A DNA stretch of 17,389 nt from an uncultured Paenibacillaceae bacterium (GTDB taxonomy: Bacteria; Bacillota; Bacilli; Paenibacillales; DA-C8): assembly GCA_937957685.1 (NCBI GenBank), contig CALGAO010000097.1, positions 1 to 17,389 of the forward strand. Reading direction: 5' to 3'. Below, one piece after another: positions 1-7,992 of the stretch. The position numbers and the translations under genes were made by a program. The stretch's first letter is position 1. Each line of letters begins with the position of its first letter. The notes below the pieces were generated by a model. The model had not been told where the DNA came from and did no database searches. It was given only the letters and a program-made list of their open reading frames with translations.

Positions 1-40
1 GTCGATGCCGCCATGACACCGCGCTGACCACCAGACCAAC

Positions 41-94
41 AAAAAGAGGCCATCCATCGGTCAGTCTCATCTGACTTACCGGACAGCCTCTTTA
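41..94. terminator. Hairpin terminator, copy 1 of a repeated 45-nt element
   Basis: The hairpin core spans 46-90, with GAGGC at 46-50 pairing with GCCTC at 86-90 and the stem continuing imperfectly inwards through TCAG/CTGA to a loop of about six bases. It is flanked by five A's on the left and TTTATGTT on the right, so it could end transcripts in either direction. On the minus strand it is followed by five T's. The most likely use is to end a plus-strand gene lying left of the window and isolate it from the gene at 397. A related copy lies at 10126-10170. Confidence 0.65.
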
Positions 95-121
95 TGTTCC
101 AGAAGATGGTGATCGATTAAC

Positions 122-150
122 TTTATTCCGGAATCTTCCGAATATATAAT
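122..150 (+). promoter_or_regulatory. Candidate sigma-A promoter for the asparagine synthetase gene
   Basis: TATAAT at 145-150 is a perfect -10 hexamer. TTTATT at 122-127 is a weak -35 (three of six matches) with a 17-bp spacer. It sits downstream of the hairpin terminator and points at the gene starting at 397, which would give a 5' leader of about 240 nt. The weak -35 suggests that an activator or the leader contributes to control; this is inference from spacing and sequence only. Confidence 0.4.
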
Positions 151-396
151 CTCTCGAAGATATGGAAAGGGGAAGGAGAAGTACAAAAATGTGGAGAACG
201 ACAACGAACTGGCCATGTTTCATTTCATCTGACAGGACGTAACCGGACGCCATGCGATCAATCGGTCACCCCCTCCCCATGAAAAAAAATCAATCACCTC
301 GCCCAAGCCCACTCTTGCGAGGACAGACATTATCCCTTCCGCTGCTTCATACTGTTATTTTATGATTTGCTAACGGATGGGAAAGGATGAATCGCG

Positions 397-2247
397 ATGT
401 GTGGAATTACCGGTTGGGTCGAGTGGAAGAAGGATCTGACGCATTTCCCTTCCATTCTGGAAGCCATGACGGAGACGCTGGCTGAGCGCGGACCGGATGC
501 CTCGGGTACGTGGATGACCAGGCATTGCGCCTTCGGCCATCGCAGGCTGTGCGTGATCGACCCGGAGAATGGCGCGCAGCCGATGTATCGGACGGAATCC
601 GATGCAACGTATTGCATCGTCTATAATGGCGAATTGTATAACACCCCGGAGCTGAGAAGAGAACTGGAAACGCGGGGCTACTCGTTCCGCACGAACTGCG
701 ATACAGAGGTATTGCTCGTATCCTACATCGAATGGAAGGAACAATGCGTGGAGAAGCTGAACGGCATCTTCGCCTTTGCCGTCTGGGACGACCGCGAGCA
801 GACGCTGTTCATGGCGAGAGATCGGGTGGGCGTCAAACCGCTCTTCTACAGTTACCGGAACGGAGCGCTGCTCTTCGGCTCGGAACCCAAATCGCTGCTC
901 ATCCACCCTTATGTGCAGCCTGTGCTTGGGCCTGACGGCCTGGCGGAGATCTTCGCAGTCGGCCCTGCGCGGACGCCTGGACACGGCATCTTCAGAGACC
1001 TGCAGGAGCTGAAGCCGGGCCACATGCTGCGCTTCTCTCCGAACGGGCTCAGCATCCAGCCTTACTGGAAGCTCGAGGCGAGGGAGCATCCCGACGATGT
1101 GGAGGCGACCGCCGAGCGCATCCGGGAGCTGCTCATCGATACCGTGAGGAGACAGCTCGTATCCGATGTGCCCGTGTGCACGCTGCTCTCCGGCGGCCTG
1201 GATTCCAGCGCGCTTACGGCGCTTGCCGCCAGGCATTATCAGGAGCGGAATCTCGGCGCTCTCCAGACGTTCTCCGTCGACTACAAGGATAACGACAAGC
1301 ATTTCAAGGCGACCGCCTTCACTCCGAATCCGGATGCTCCGTGGATCAAACGGATGGTGGAAACGCTGGGCACCGATCATGATGGGGTCGAATTCGACAC
1401 GCCGGAGCTGGTCGAATCGCTCAAGGCGGCGGTCGATGCGCGGGACACCCCCGGCATGGCGGATATCGACGGCTCTCTCTACCTGTTCTGCCGCGAGATC
1501 AAGAAGCGGGCGACCGTCGCCCTCTCCGGCGAAGCCGCCGACGAGGTGTTTGGCGGCTACCCCTGGTTCCACAGGGAGGATGCGCTGAATGCCAACACCT
1601 TCCCCTGGTCGCTGCATCTTCGTTCGCGGGTCGACATCCTGAACCCGGAGTTCGCCGACTGGATCAAACCGGAGCAATACGTCGCCGAACGTTACCAGGA
1701 AGCGCTCGATGAAGTGCCCTTCCTGCCGGAGGAACGTTCCGACCCGCATAAGCGCAGGATGCGCGAGATGTCATACCTGAACATCACCCGCTTCATGCCG
1801 ACGCTGCTGGACCGCAAGGACCGGATGAGCATGGCCGTGGGACTGGAAGTGCGCGTGCCCTACTGCGATCACCGGCTGATCGAATATGTCTGGAACATCC
1901 CCTGGTCCATCAAGACCGCCGGTGAACGGGAGAAAGGCATCCTGCGCCGCGCCCTGACGGGCATCCTGCCGGACGATGTGCTGTACCGCAAGAAGAGTCC
2001 GTATCCGAAGACGCACAATCCCAGCTACCTGAAAGCCGTTCGAACATGGCTGCTCGACATCCTGGACGATCCCTCATCGCCGCTCAGGCCATACGTGAAT
2101 CAAGACAAACTTCGCGCCCTGGCATCGTCGGAACAGGATCAGTTCAACATCCCCTGGTTCGGGCAGCTCATGAACCTGCCCCAGCTGTTCGCGTATCTCT
2201 GCCAGGTCGATTACTGGCTGCGCAAATACCGCATCCAGAGCAAATAG
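397..2247 (+). CDS. asnB: Asparagine synthetase, glutamine-hydrolysing
   Basis: Makes asparagine from aspartate, ATP and glutamine in the cytoplasm. The 616-residue protein has the two-domain layout of class B enzymes. The N-terminal glutaminase domain starts with the catalytic Cys2 and shows R50, the NGE motif at 77-79 and D102. The C-terminal ATP-pyrophosphatase domain has the PP-loop SGGLDSS at 265-271 and a later SGEAADEVFGGYP signature. The length fits the Bacillus AsnO/AsnB group, and AsnO is a sporulation-linked paralogue, but the sequence alone does not decide which this is. The ATG is set by the MCGI start, since Cys2 must be exposed, and by AAAGGA nine bases upstream. It stands alone, facing the rdgB group convergently across 47 bp. 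Confidence 0.95.
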   Translation: MCGITGWVEWKKDLTHFPSILEAMTETLAERGPDASGTWMTRHCAFGHRRLCVIDPENGAQPMYRTESDATYCIVYNGELYNTPELRRELETRGYSFRTNCDTEVLLVSYIEWKEQCVEKLNGIFAFAVWDDREQTLFMARDRVGVKPLFYSYRNGALLFGSEPKSLLIHPYVQPVLGPDGLAEIFAVGPARTPGHGIFRDLQELKPGHMLRFSPNGLSIQPYWKLEAREHPDDVEATAERIRELLIDTVRRQLVSDVPVCTLLSGGLDSSALTALAARHYQERNLGALQTFSVDYKDNDKHFKATAFTPNPDAPWIKRMVETLGTDHDGVEFDTPELVESLKAAVDARDTPGMADIDGSLYLFCREIKKRATVALSGEAADEVFGGYPWFHREDALNANTFPWSLHLRSRVDILNPEFADWIKPEQYVAERYQEALDEVPFLPEERSDPHKRRMREMSYLNITRFMPTLLDRKDRMSMAVGLEVRVPYCDHRLIEYVWNIPWSIKTAGEREKGILRRALTGILPDDVLYRKKSPYPKTHNPSYLKAVRTWLLDILDDPSSPLRPYVNQDKLRALASSEQDQFNIPWFGQLMNLPQLFAYLCQVDYWLRKYRIQSK

Positions 2248-2283
2248 CCGCGACCCGTTCATCCGAGGATAAACGAATCGCGG
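2248..2283. terminator. Inverted repeat between convergent genes, possible terminator
   Basis: CCGCGA at 2248-2253 pairs with TCGCGG at 2278-2283, and CGTT at 2256-2259 with AACG at 2272-2275. It begins at the base after the asparagine synthetase stop and lies before the rdgB stop. No T-run follows on either strand, so an intrinsic terminator role is only plausible, supported by position more than by form. Confidence 0.35.
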
Positions 2284-2294
2284 CATGAGCCGGC

Positions 2295-2978
2295 TCACCC
2301 CGTGCGGCTGCGAAGCTCCTCCAGCAGCAGCCGCAGAGCCTGGCCGCGATGGCTGATGGCGTTCTTCTCGTCGCTGCTCAGCTCCGCCATCGTCCGCCCG
2401 TACTGCGGCACATAGAATACCGGATCGTATCCGAATCCGCCGCTGCCTGCAGGTTGATCGACGATATATCCCTCGAGCCGGCCTTCGCTGACGATCATCG
2501 CTTCGCTTCCATCCGTCCGCGTCGGGTCGTAATACACGATCGCGCAGATGAACGCCGCCTTGCTGAGCAGCTTCGCCGTGCTGCCCGACTCCAGCGTCAC
2601 CTCGCCGAGCGGAGCATCCAGCGCGCCGCGCTCCTCAAGCTCGTCGAGCAGCTTGCGGATGTTCGCACCATCCGTCGCTCCGGCGCCCGCGTACCTCGCC
2701 GAATACACGCCGGGCGCGCCGTCGAGCAGCTCCACCGCCAGGCCGGAATCATCGGCGATCACCGCGACGCGCAGCCGCTCCGCCGCGGCGCGTGCCTTGA
2801 TGCCGGCGTTTTCGATGAACGTGGAGCCCGTCTCCCCGATATCCGGCAGCTCCGGATGGTCTGCCAGGCTCTGCACGCTGTAGCCGAGCGGCTCAAGCAT
2901 CTGCGCGAATTCCCTCTTCTTGCCGGCGTTGCGCGTGGCTATGACGATCTTCCTTGATGATGCACCCATGTCGGTCAC
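2295..2978 (-). CDS. rdgB: XTP/dITP pyrophosphatase (RdgB/HAM1 family)
   Basis: Hydrolyses non-canonical purine triphosphates (ITP, dITP, XTP) to the monophosphates, which keeps them out of DNA and RNA. The 227-residue protein shows the family signatures in order: TRNAGK at 15-20, DDSGL at 76-80 followed by GAPGVYSARYAG, GFGYDPVF at 181-188, and SHRG at 209-212. It is about 25 residues longer than typical members, the extra length falling mainly around 118-165. The start is a GTG that overlaps the TGA stop of rph (GTGA), with AAGG six bases upstream, which points to translational coupling. An ATG three codons later is an alternative. The rph-rdgB order matches Bacillus rph-ysnA. Confidence 0.93.
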   Translation of the reverse strand: MTDMGASSRKIVIATRNAGKKREFAQMLEPLGYSVQSLADHPELPDIGETGSTFIENAGIKARAAAERLRVAVIADDSGLAVELLDGAPGVYSARYAGAGATDGANIRKLLDELEERGALDAPLGEVTLESGSTAKLLSKAAFICAIVYYDPTRTDGSEAMIVSEGRLEGYIVDQPAGSGGFGYDPVFYVPQYGRTMAELSSDEKNAISHRGQALRLLLEELRSRTG

Positions 2979-3721
2979 GCCCTGCCTTCTCCGATTCTCT
3001 CGCCCAGAGGTCCGAGGATTTCTTTCTGCTTGACGATCAGTTCGCCGATGCCGGCTTCAGCCAGACGAAGCAGCTCGTCCATCTCTGAGCGGGAAAATGG
3101 AGCTTCCTCGCCGGTTCCCTGCACTTCCACAAATTCGCCCTTGCCGGTCATCACGACGTTCATGTCGACCTTGACGTTGGAATCCTCCATGTAATTCAGA
3201 TCGAGCAGCGCCTGTCCATCCAGGATGCCAACACTGACAGAGGCCAGATAATCATCGATCGGAAACACCGGCAGCTTGTGTGTGGTGACGATGCGATCGA
3301 CCGCATAGACCAACGCGATGAATGCTCCCGTGATCGATGTCGTGCGCGTGCCGCCATCGGCCTGGATCACGTCGCAGTCGAGCGTGATCGTTCGCTCGCC
3401 CAGCGCGTTCAGATTGACGACCGAGCGCAGCGCTCTGCCGATCAGCCGCTGGATCTCCATCGTTCGCCCGCTCAGCTTGCCCTTGGCAGATTCCCGTTGA
3501 TTGCGCACCTGGGTCGCGCGAGGCAGCATGGCGTATTCGGCCGTTACCCAGCCCCGTCCCTCGCCCTTCATGAACGGAGGCACCCGTTCGTCCACCGTCG
3601 CGGTGCAGATCACCTTCGTATCGCCAAACTCGATCAGCACCGAGCCCTCGGCATGCTTGTTATAGTGCGGCGTAATCTGAACCTTGCGCAGCTCGTTGAA
3701 TTGTCTTCCGTCGCTTCTCAA
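2975..3721 (-). CDS. rph: Ribonuclease PH
   Basis: A phosphorolytic 3'-5' exoribonuclease that trims tRNA 3' ends. The 248-residue length is typical. Conserved blocks are the RSDGRQ start, the ERVPPFMKGEGRGWVTAEYAML region, the QRLIGRALR helix, the DVIQADGGTRTTSITGA phosphate/active-site block and the QGTGEEAPFSR block near the C-terminus. The start codon is TTG, fixed by AAGGAGG ten bases upstream and by family conservation of the R-x-DGR N-terminus. It lies between gerM, about 236 bp upstream, and rdgB, which it overlaps by 4 bp. Confidence 0.95.
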   Translation of the reverse strand: MRSDGRQFNELRKVQITPHYNKHAEGSVLIEFGDTKVICTATVDERVPPFMKGEGRGWVTAEYAMLPRATQVRNQRESAKGKLSGRTMEIQRLIGRALRSVVNLNALGERTITLDCDVIQADGGTRTTSITGAFIALVYAVDRIVTTHKLPVFPIDDYLASVSVGILDGQALLDLNYMEDSNVKVDMNVVMTGKGEFVEVQGTGEEAPFSRSEMDELLRLAEAGIGELIVKQKEILGPLGERIGEGRA

Positions 3722-3900
3722 TGAATGTTATCCTCCTTAGAAACAGATCGATGCCTGTATTCCTTTCGATCGAACATACCCGTTCATACGATATAAAATA
3801 ACCCGAAACATGCCAGGCTATCTGATCGGCATACCACATCGAGATGTATACCGTTCTTAATTGTAGCAGAGAGCGGCGAGAAAATCATCCGCATGCGCGA

Positions 3901-3931
3901 AGACGCCTGCCTTGGGCAGAGGCAGGCGTCT
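3901..3931 (-). terminator. Hairpin downstream of gerM
   Basis: A perfect 11-bp stem, AGACGCCTGCC at 3901-3911 and its complement at 3921-3931, with a 9-nt loop, placed 26 bp beyond the gerM stop. On the minus strand only TCGCGC follows rather than a T-run, so it may pause or stabilise the gerM transcript instead of ending it. It separates gerM from rph. Confidence 0.5.
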
Positions 3932-3957
3932 GCTGGGTGAGCGGGTCGTATCTTGCG

Positions 3958-5013
3958 TTATATGGGGTAAACGTTGATATGTTCCGGACGCGTCACCGGT
4001 TGCGTCAGGCTCTGATAGTCGCTGCTCAACACCTCGACATTGCCGTTGACCTTGATCTGCACGCGATCGGCGATCCGGTTCTCGGTCAGCGACAGGATGA
4101 TCGATTGCATCGCATCCTCGAGCAGGCGGTACTCAGGATCCAGCACATAATCGTTAAAGTCCACTGTGACCAGATCGTCAGAAGCCGTGACCTCCAGCAC
4201 CTTCACATCGGGTGCCAGCACCGCGTACAGCCCTTGCTTCTCCGGTCCGGTGATCAGCTCCTGGAGCACGGCTTCCGCCTTGTTGGAAGTGCGGCTGATC
4301 ATCCGGGTTACCGGCACGAGATACTCGAAGTTGTCCGGTGATTCGCTCTTGAAGTACAGCGTAATCGGCTCGGCGGTGGCCAGATTGACGCCCTCGATGC
4401 GCTCCAGATTGATGCCGATGGCGCGCGTCAGCGGCTCTTGCAGCGGGAAGCCGTTAACCGGCATCTGATGCAGCGGCTCGCCGTTCACCCACAGCTTCAC
4501 CTTCTCGATCGTCGGGAAGCCGGTCAGCATCCAGGTGATCGCCTCGACGAGCTTCCTTTCATCCCGGGCATCATATTGTGCAAATTCCGGGGAGAAATCG
4601 ACGATCGCCAGCTTCTCATCCTCGACGATGTTCATGCCGAGCACCGTTGTCCCCGCCGGGATCAGCGGAGTGAAGCCTTCGGGCAGATCCTTGCTCGAGG
4701 TGCTCCCGTCAATCATATATTCCAGTGCCCGCTGCGCGATCTCCGGCGTCATCGGAATACTCATCGTCACCGGAGCGACGTTGCCGCTCATGTCCTTAAA
4801 GTAAAGCGTCACCGGAGCGAACTCCCCGTGCTCCTGAAGATCGTCGTCCATCCCGATATCCCAATGTTCGCTGAGCACCTCCTCCGTCTGGCTGCCATCC
4901 CGCGGCGGATCGATGTTGGTGGAATCGGTTTTCTTGCCGCCGAGTGAGCAGCCCGCCAGGAGCAGAGCGATGAGCGCCGCTGACAAGATCAACTTGACCG
5001 TTCTGTTCCTCAT
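3958..5013 (-). CDS. gerM: GerM-type germination/sporulation lipoprotein with two GerMN domains
   Basis: GerM is a membrane-anchored protein of the developing spore, needed for normal sporulation and germination in Bacillus. The 351-residue product begins with a lipoprotein signal peptide: basic MRNRTVK, a hydrophobic run, then the lipobox LLAGC with the lipidated Cys22. Two tandem GerMN repeats follow, roughly residues 67-183 and 216-345. Each carries VTLYF- or ITLYF-type strands, a helical segment, a V(D)F strand and a terminal V-K/Q-x-x-VNG strand. The ATG at 5013 is chosen because GAGGAGG lies nine bases upstream; a TTG further out overlaps that site. It precedes rph and rdgB on the same strand, as in Bacillus. 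Confidence 0.9.
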   Translation of the reverse strand: MRNRTVKLILSAALIALLLAGCSLGGKKTDSTNIDPPRDGSQTEEVLSEHWDIGMDDDLQEHGEFAPVTLYFKDMSGNVAPVTMSIPMTPEIAQRALEYMIDGSTSSKDLPEGFTPLIPAGTTVLGMNIVEDEKLAIVDFSPEFAQYDARDERKLVEAITWMLTGFPTIEKVKLWVNGEPLHQMPVNGFPLQEPLTRAIGINLERIEGVNLATAEPITLYFKSESPDNFEYLVPVTRMISRTSNKAEAVLQELITGPEKQGLYAVLAPDVKVLEVTASDDLVTVDFNDYVLDPEYRLLEDAMQSIILSLTENRIADRVQIKVNGNVEVLSSDYQSLTQPVTRPEHINVYPI

Positions 5014-5237
5014 AAGTGTTGTCCTCCTCAAGTAGTGTTGTACTACTATGTATACGAGCCCCTGCTTGTTTTATAACCGGCTTGGCTCAAGTTTTTTTGG
5101 GGTATTCGTTCAGGATCGGCTGTTCATACTAACGGTGCTGGCAGACGGATAGCGTTCATCCGATCGTCTGCTCGTCTGCACGGCAGCAACAGGTGAACAT
5201 GAAACCAGATGGAGTCACGACGCAAGGGAGGATCATC

Positions 5238-5729
5238 ATGAAGTCAAGTGTGGACAGTGCCCTCACGAAGAAGGCTGCGGTCAGCTGGCTGAAGGATCGG
5301 GGCGTCTCGATCGAGGAGATCGCAGAGCTTGTGATGCTGCTGCAGAAGGATTACATAGAGGGGCTGGATATGAAGGACTGCGTGCGGAGCGTTGAGCGGG
5401 TGCTGGCCAAGCGCGAGGTGCAGAATGCGCTGCTCACCGGCATCCAGCTCGACGTATTGGCGGAGGAGCGGAAGCTGATGAGCCCGCTCCAGGAGATCAT
5501 CGAGCATGACGAAGGCTTGTACGGCTGCGACGAGATCTTGTCCCTGTCGATCACCAACGTATACGGCAGCATCGGCCTTACGAACTTTGGCTATATCGAC
5601 AAGATCAAGCCCGGCGTCCTCAAACGGCTGAACAGCAAGGACGACGGGCAGATCCACACCTTCCTCGATGATATCGTCGGCGCGATCGCGGCGGCGGCGA
5701 GCAGCCGCATCGCCCATTCCCGCTACTAG
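5238..5729 (+). CDS. Phosphatidylglycerophosphatase A family protein (YutG-like)
   Basis: Family members are linked to removal of the phosphate from phosphatidylglycerophosphate, the last step to phosphatidylglycerol. The 163-residue protein carries the PgpA signature near its C-terminus: GSIGLTNFGYIDKIKPG at 110-126, then TFLDDIVGAIAAAA at 141-154. Its N-terminal half is a soluble, charged helical domain and no clear membrane segment is seen, as in the Bacillus YutG branch. The ATG at 5238 has GGGAGG six bases upstream; a GTG 15 codons earlier lacks a comparable site. It is divergent from gerM and ends 18 bp from the convergent metallo-hydrolase gene. The enzymatic role is taken from family annotation, not from visible catalytic proof. 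Confidence 0.8.
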   Translation: MKSSVDSALTKKAAVSWLKDRGVSIEEIAELVMLLQKDYIEGLDMKDCVRSVERVLAKREVQNALLTGIQLDVLAEERKLMSPLQEIIEHDEGLYGCDEILSLSITNVYGSIGLTNFGYIDKIKPGVLKRLNSKDDGQIHTFLDDIVGAIAAAASSRIAHSRY

Positions 5730-5747
5730 ACGGCAGAGCGCCAGAGG

Positions 5748-6746
5748 TTATCCCTCACTCGGAAACGGACGAAGGCTGGCATAGACGCAAGTATCCCCTT
5801 GCTGCTCCAACCGGATATACTGCCTGCGCTCCAGATACCTGAGATGCGCGATCGTCTCCGACATGGCGAAGCGCAGCTGATGGATCGACAGTCGCTCGCC
5901 GAACATCGCCCGGCACACCTCATAGGCGGTGGCCGGCTGCTGCAAGAGGCCCGCCATCTGCTCGAGGCGCCGCGCATGGTGCGCCTTCAGCTCCTGCACG
6001 CGTCCCGCCAGGTCGCGGAACGGATCGCGATGCCCGGGATAGACGGCATCCAGCGCACCGCAGGCGGCCAGCTTGTCCAGCCCGGTCAGGAAGGAATGCA
6101 ACGGATCCGGATCCTCATCTGGCAGGTAGCTGATATTCGGAGAGATCCTCGGCAGCACGTGATCGCCGCACAGCATCAGTTTGTTCCGCTCATCCAGGAA
6201 GATGAGATGGCCGTATGCATGGCCGGATACGGACATGGTGCAGAAGCGGAGTTCGCCCGCGCTCCACTCGTCGCCAGCCTCAAGGTACCTGACCTCACGC
6301 GGTTGCGGCGACACAAGCGGGATGAAGCTCTTCATATGCTCGTGCATCAGCAGCTGCTTGTCCCGCGGCAACCCGTGCGCGGCGAACAAGGCGCACAGCT
6401 CGTCGCTCAGCGTCTCTCCCTCGCCCCACAGGCGCCCGGCCAACGCGTGCCCTGCGGATGAGAGGAAGACCTGGCCATTGGTCAGCTCCTGCATCCAACC
6501 GGCCAGTCCATAATGATCCGGATGATGATGCGTCAGAATCACCCTTCGGATCATCCCTGGCTCGATGTTCAGCTCCTTGAGCACTTGCAGCCACAGCTCC
6601 TTGGCCTCTTCGGTATTCAGGCCCGGGTCCACAACCACATAACCCGCTTCATCCTGCAGCACATACGCATTGACCCACTGCAACGGAAATGGCACAGGCA
6701 CCTTGATGCGGATGATCCCGTGTTCGTATTGATTGTAAGCGGCCAA
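5748..6746 (-). CDS. Metallo-beta-lactamase-fold hydrolase with C-terminal helical domain
   Basis: A cytoplasmic zinc-dependent hydrolase of unknown substrate. With the start used here (332 residues) the HxHxDH metal motif is at 73-78 within THHHPDHYGLAG. Further ligand motifs follow in order: SGHAYGH, CGDHVLP and YPGHRDP. After the fold comes a helical segment of about 70 residues that resembles the small winged-helix-like tail of LACTB2-type proteins. The TTG start at 6746 is chosen because GAAGGAGAG lies eight bases upstream; an ATG 11 codons further out has no ribosome binding site. Thioesterase-like or nuclease activity are both possible for such folds, and the sequence does not decide. 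Confidence 0.85.
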   Translation of the reverse strand: MAAYNQYEHGIIRIKVPVPFPLQWVNAYVLQDEAGYVVVDPGLNTEEAKELWLQVLKELNIEPGMIRRVILTHHHPDHYGLAGWMQELTNGQVFLSSAGHALAGRLWGEGETLSDELCALFAAHGLPRDKQLLMHEHMKSFIPLVSPQPREVRYLEAGDEWSAGELRFCTMSVSGHAYGHLIFLDERNKLMLCGDHVLPRISPNISYLPDEDPDPLHSFLTGLDKLAACGALDAVYPGHRDPFRDLAGRVQELKAHHARRLEQMAGLLQQPATAYEVCRAMFGERLSIHQLRFAMSETIAHLRYLERRQYIRLEQQGDTCVYASLRPFPSEG

Positions 6747-6937
6747 TGATGTCACTCTCCTTCGATCCCAACTTGCCATGCGGGCGATGCAAGCTCAGGC
6801 CCGATCCCTTCGCATCGGCACGCTCCTATTGTAACCGCCGCCACATCCTGGCGCAACGAGCCGATAGCCCGTGTTCCCCAACCTATCAGGCAGTCAGGAT
6901 GAACGCACCTGCCTGACACTTCCCTCGAAAATTAATA

Positions 6938-6980
6938 ACCTTCTTTCCGACTTGCCTGAAAGCAAGGACGAAAAGAAGGT
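6938..6980 (-). terminator. Terminator of gerE
   Basis: A long hairpin: ACCTTCTTTCCG at 6938-6949 pairs with CGAAAAGAAGGT at 6969-6980 with a single mismatch. An inner CTTGC/GCAAG stem closes a CTGAAA loop. It lies 31 bp beyond the gerE stop, and on the minus strand it is followed by the AT-rich TATTAATTTTC, which fits an intrinsic terminator. Confidence 0.7.
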
Positions 6981-7011
6981 CCTTTAAGATACGAGATCGT
7001 CACGAAAACGG

Positions 7012-7233
7012 TCAAATGCTGAGCTCCCCGAGCCGAATCAATTCGACAACCGCTTGTGAACGACCTTTGACATTCAACTTCTGCATGACATTGGAGATGT
7101 GGTTGCGCACGGTCTTCTCGCTGATGAACAATTGCTCGGCGATATCTTTGGTCGTCTTGTCCTGCACCAGTAATTCAAACACTTCGCGCTCGCGGTTCGT
7201 CAAGATTTTGTTCTTGTGGTCGTTACCCTTCAA
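7012..7233 (-). CDS. gerE: GerE, LuxR-type late sporulation transcription regulator
   Basis: GerE is the last mother-cell regulator of sporulation: it binds DNA and activates or represses sigma-K genes for coat, crust and related functions. The 73-residue protein is essentially a lone LuxR-type helix-turn-helix domain, with LTNREREVFELL at 11-22 and the recognition region DIAEQLFISEKTVRNHISN at 30-48, and it ends QAVVELIRLGEL as GerE proteins do. The full length matches the family (about 74 residues). The start is TTG with AAGGAGG 11 bases upstream. It has its own sigma-K-type promoter and terminator, so it is probably monocistronic. Nearby YhcN-like and GerM genes give it a sporulation neighbourhood. 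Confidence 0.95.
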   Translation of the reverse strand: MKGNDHKNKILTNREREVFELLVQDKTTKDIAEQLFISEKTVRNHISNVMQKLNVKGRSQAVVELIRLGELSI

Positions 7234-7295
7234 TTATTGTCACCCCTCCTTGCCCGGGCTTTTTATGTTACAAGGTTTAGGGATACAGTCAGAAA

Positions 7296-7324
7296 TATAG
7301 TATGAAGGGTACACACAAGTGGTG
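7296..7324 (-). promoter_or_regulatory. Sigma-K-type promoter of gerE
   Basis: Read on the minus strand, CATACTATA at 7304-7296 is a perfect match to the sigma-K -10 consensus CATAnnnTA. CACC at 7324-7321 matches the -35 mACm, with 16 bp between them. The start of transcription would fall about 60 bases before the gerE start codon. Bacillus gerE is known to be transcribed by sigma-K, which agrees. Confidence 0.8.
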
Positions 7325-7350
7325 CGGTCATCGGGTTAAAATGGGCGAGA

Positions 7351-7881
7351 TCACTGTCCGAGCATGCTGTAAGGGAAATACTGCTTCATGTTCGCGTTGA
7401 AGGAGCGGACGAGGCTGCGTTCCGAAGCGCCTTTCTCCAGTTTGGAAGCGTACAGGCTGAGCGCATCGAACACCTCCGGTCGACCTGACGCATAGACGTT
7501 CATCACCTTGGAATTGGCCGTCTTCACCGCCAGGATGATGCGAGCCCGAAAGGCGTCCGTCAGTTCGCCGTTTCGCATACCGGTGGCGCCCACCGTCCTT
7601 ACGCCCACATAGGCGTTCATATCTGTCCTGATCACGACCGCTTCCGCCACTCCTGACAATTGCTCGACGGCGCTGCCAAGCGAGTCGGACACCTCCAGGC
7701 GCGTGTTGTTATGCATGTCCGTCCAGTCGAGCAGGCGGGGATCATCGACCCCATACCTTTCCCAGTTGCCGTCATTAGCCGAAAGCGGCGTGTCGTCTTC
7801 ATCCGGACCTGCCTGCCAGCCGCAAGCAGCAAGCGACATGAAGAGCATCAGCAGAACGAGCAATTTGCCTGACTTGATCAT
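7351..7881 (-). CDS. YhcN/YlaJ-family sporulation lipoprotein
   Basis: A predicted spore-membrane lipoprotein. The 176-residue product starts with a signal peptide (MIKSGKLLVLLMLFM) and lipobox SLAAC, with lipidated Cys20, followed by an acidic linker. The remaining domain (about 55-176) has the YhcN/YlaJ pattern: V...L..V..AVVI.T..NAYVGV, then RARII.AVK and a V.VYASGRPEVFDALS segment. Members are made in the forespore and found in the inner spore membrane; the exact function is unclear. The ATG has AGGAGG seven bases upstream. Its stop lies just upstream of the gerE promoter, and it is divergent from the run of three small genes starting at 8043. Confidence 0.85.
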   Translation of the reverse strand: MIKSGKLLVLLMLFMSLAACGWQAGPDEDDTPLSANDGNWERYGVDDPRLLDWTDMHNNTRLEVSDSLGSAVEQLSGVAEAVVIRTDMNAYVGVRTVGATGMRNGELTDAFRARIILAVKTANSKVMNVYASGRPEVFDALSLYASKLEKGASERSLVRSFNANMKQYFPYSMLGQ

Positions 7882-7992
7882 GTTGCTGCCTCCTGTTCAA
7901 GCGAATCGTGCATCTGATAACCATAGCTTGCATTGGCAGATGCCGATTCATGCGGATGCAGCAAGGTATTTTTTGTCGCAAGTCCGGGCGAT

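Larger units (their letters stand above)
1..396. other. Non-coding region upstream of the asparagine synthetase gene
   Basis: No convincing gene lies here. A frame open from the left edge ends at a TGA at 25-27 and could be the tail of a plus-strand gene outside the window, but eight codons are too few to judge. The stretch holds a hairpin terminator (41-94), a candidate promoter with a perfect TATAAT box (145-150), and a leader of about 240 nt before the asparagine synthetase start. Inside the leader is a very short reading frame (ATG at 189, stop at 240-242, 17 codons) preceded by AAGGAG at 173-178. A pyrimidine-rich stretch near 263-276 could pair with the purine-rich stretch near 165-178. 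Confidence 0.6.

Noticed and set aside
189..242. 17-codon mini-ORF as a real protein gene
   Set aside because: The ribosome binding site is good, but a product this short with no conservation data cannot be called a gene; it is kept only as a possible leader peptide.
157..396. T-box riboswitch ahead of the asparagine synthetase
   Set aside because: No AGGGTGGNACCGCG-like T-box sequence and no terminator with a T-run are present in the leader.
370..1749. Long minus-strand frame opposite the asparagine synthetase
   Set aside because: It is the antisense of a clearly real gene; its Arg/Gly/Val-rich composition is typical of shadows in GC-rich DNA and no domain is recognisable.
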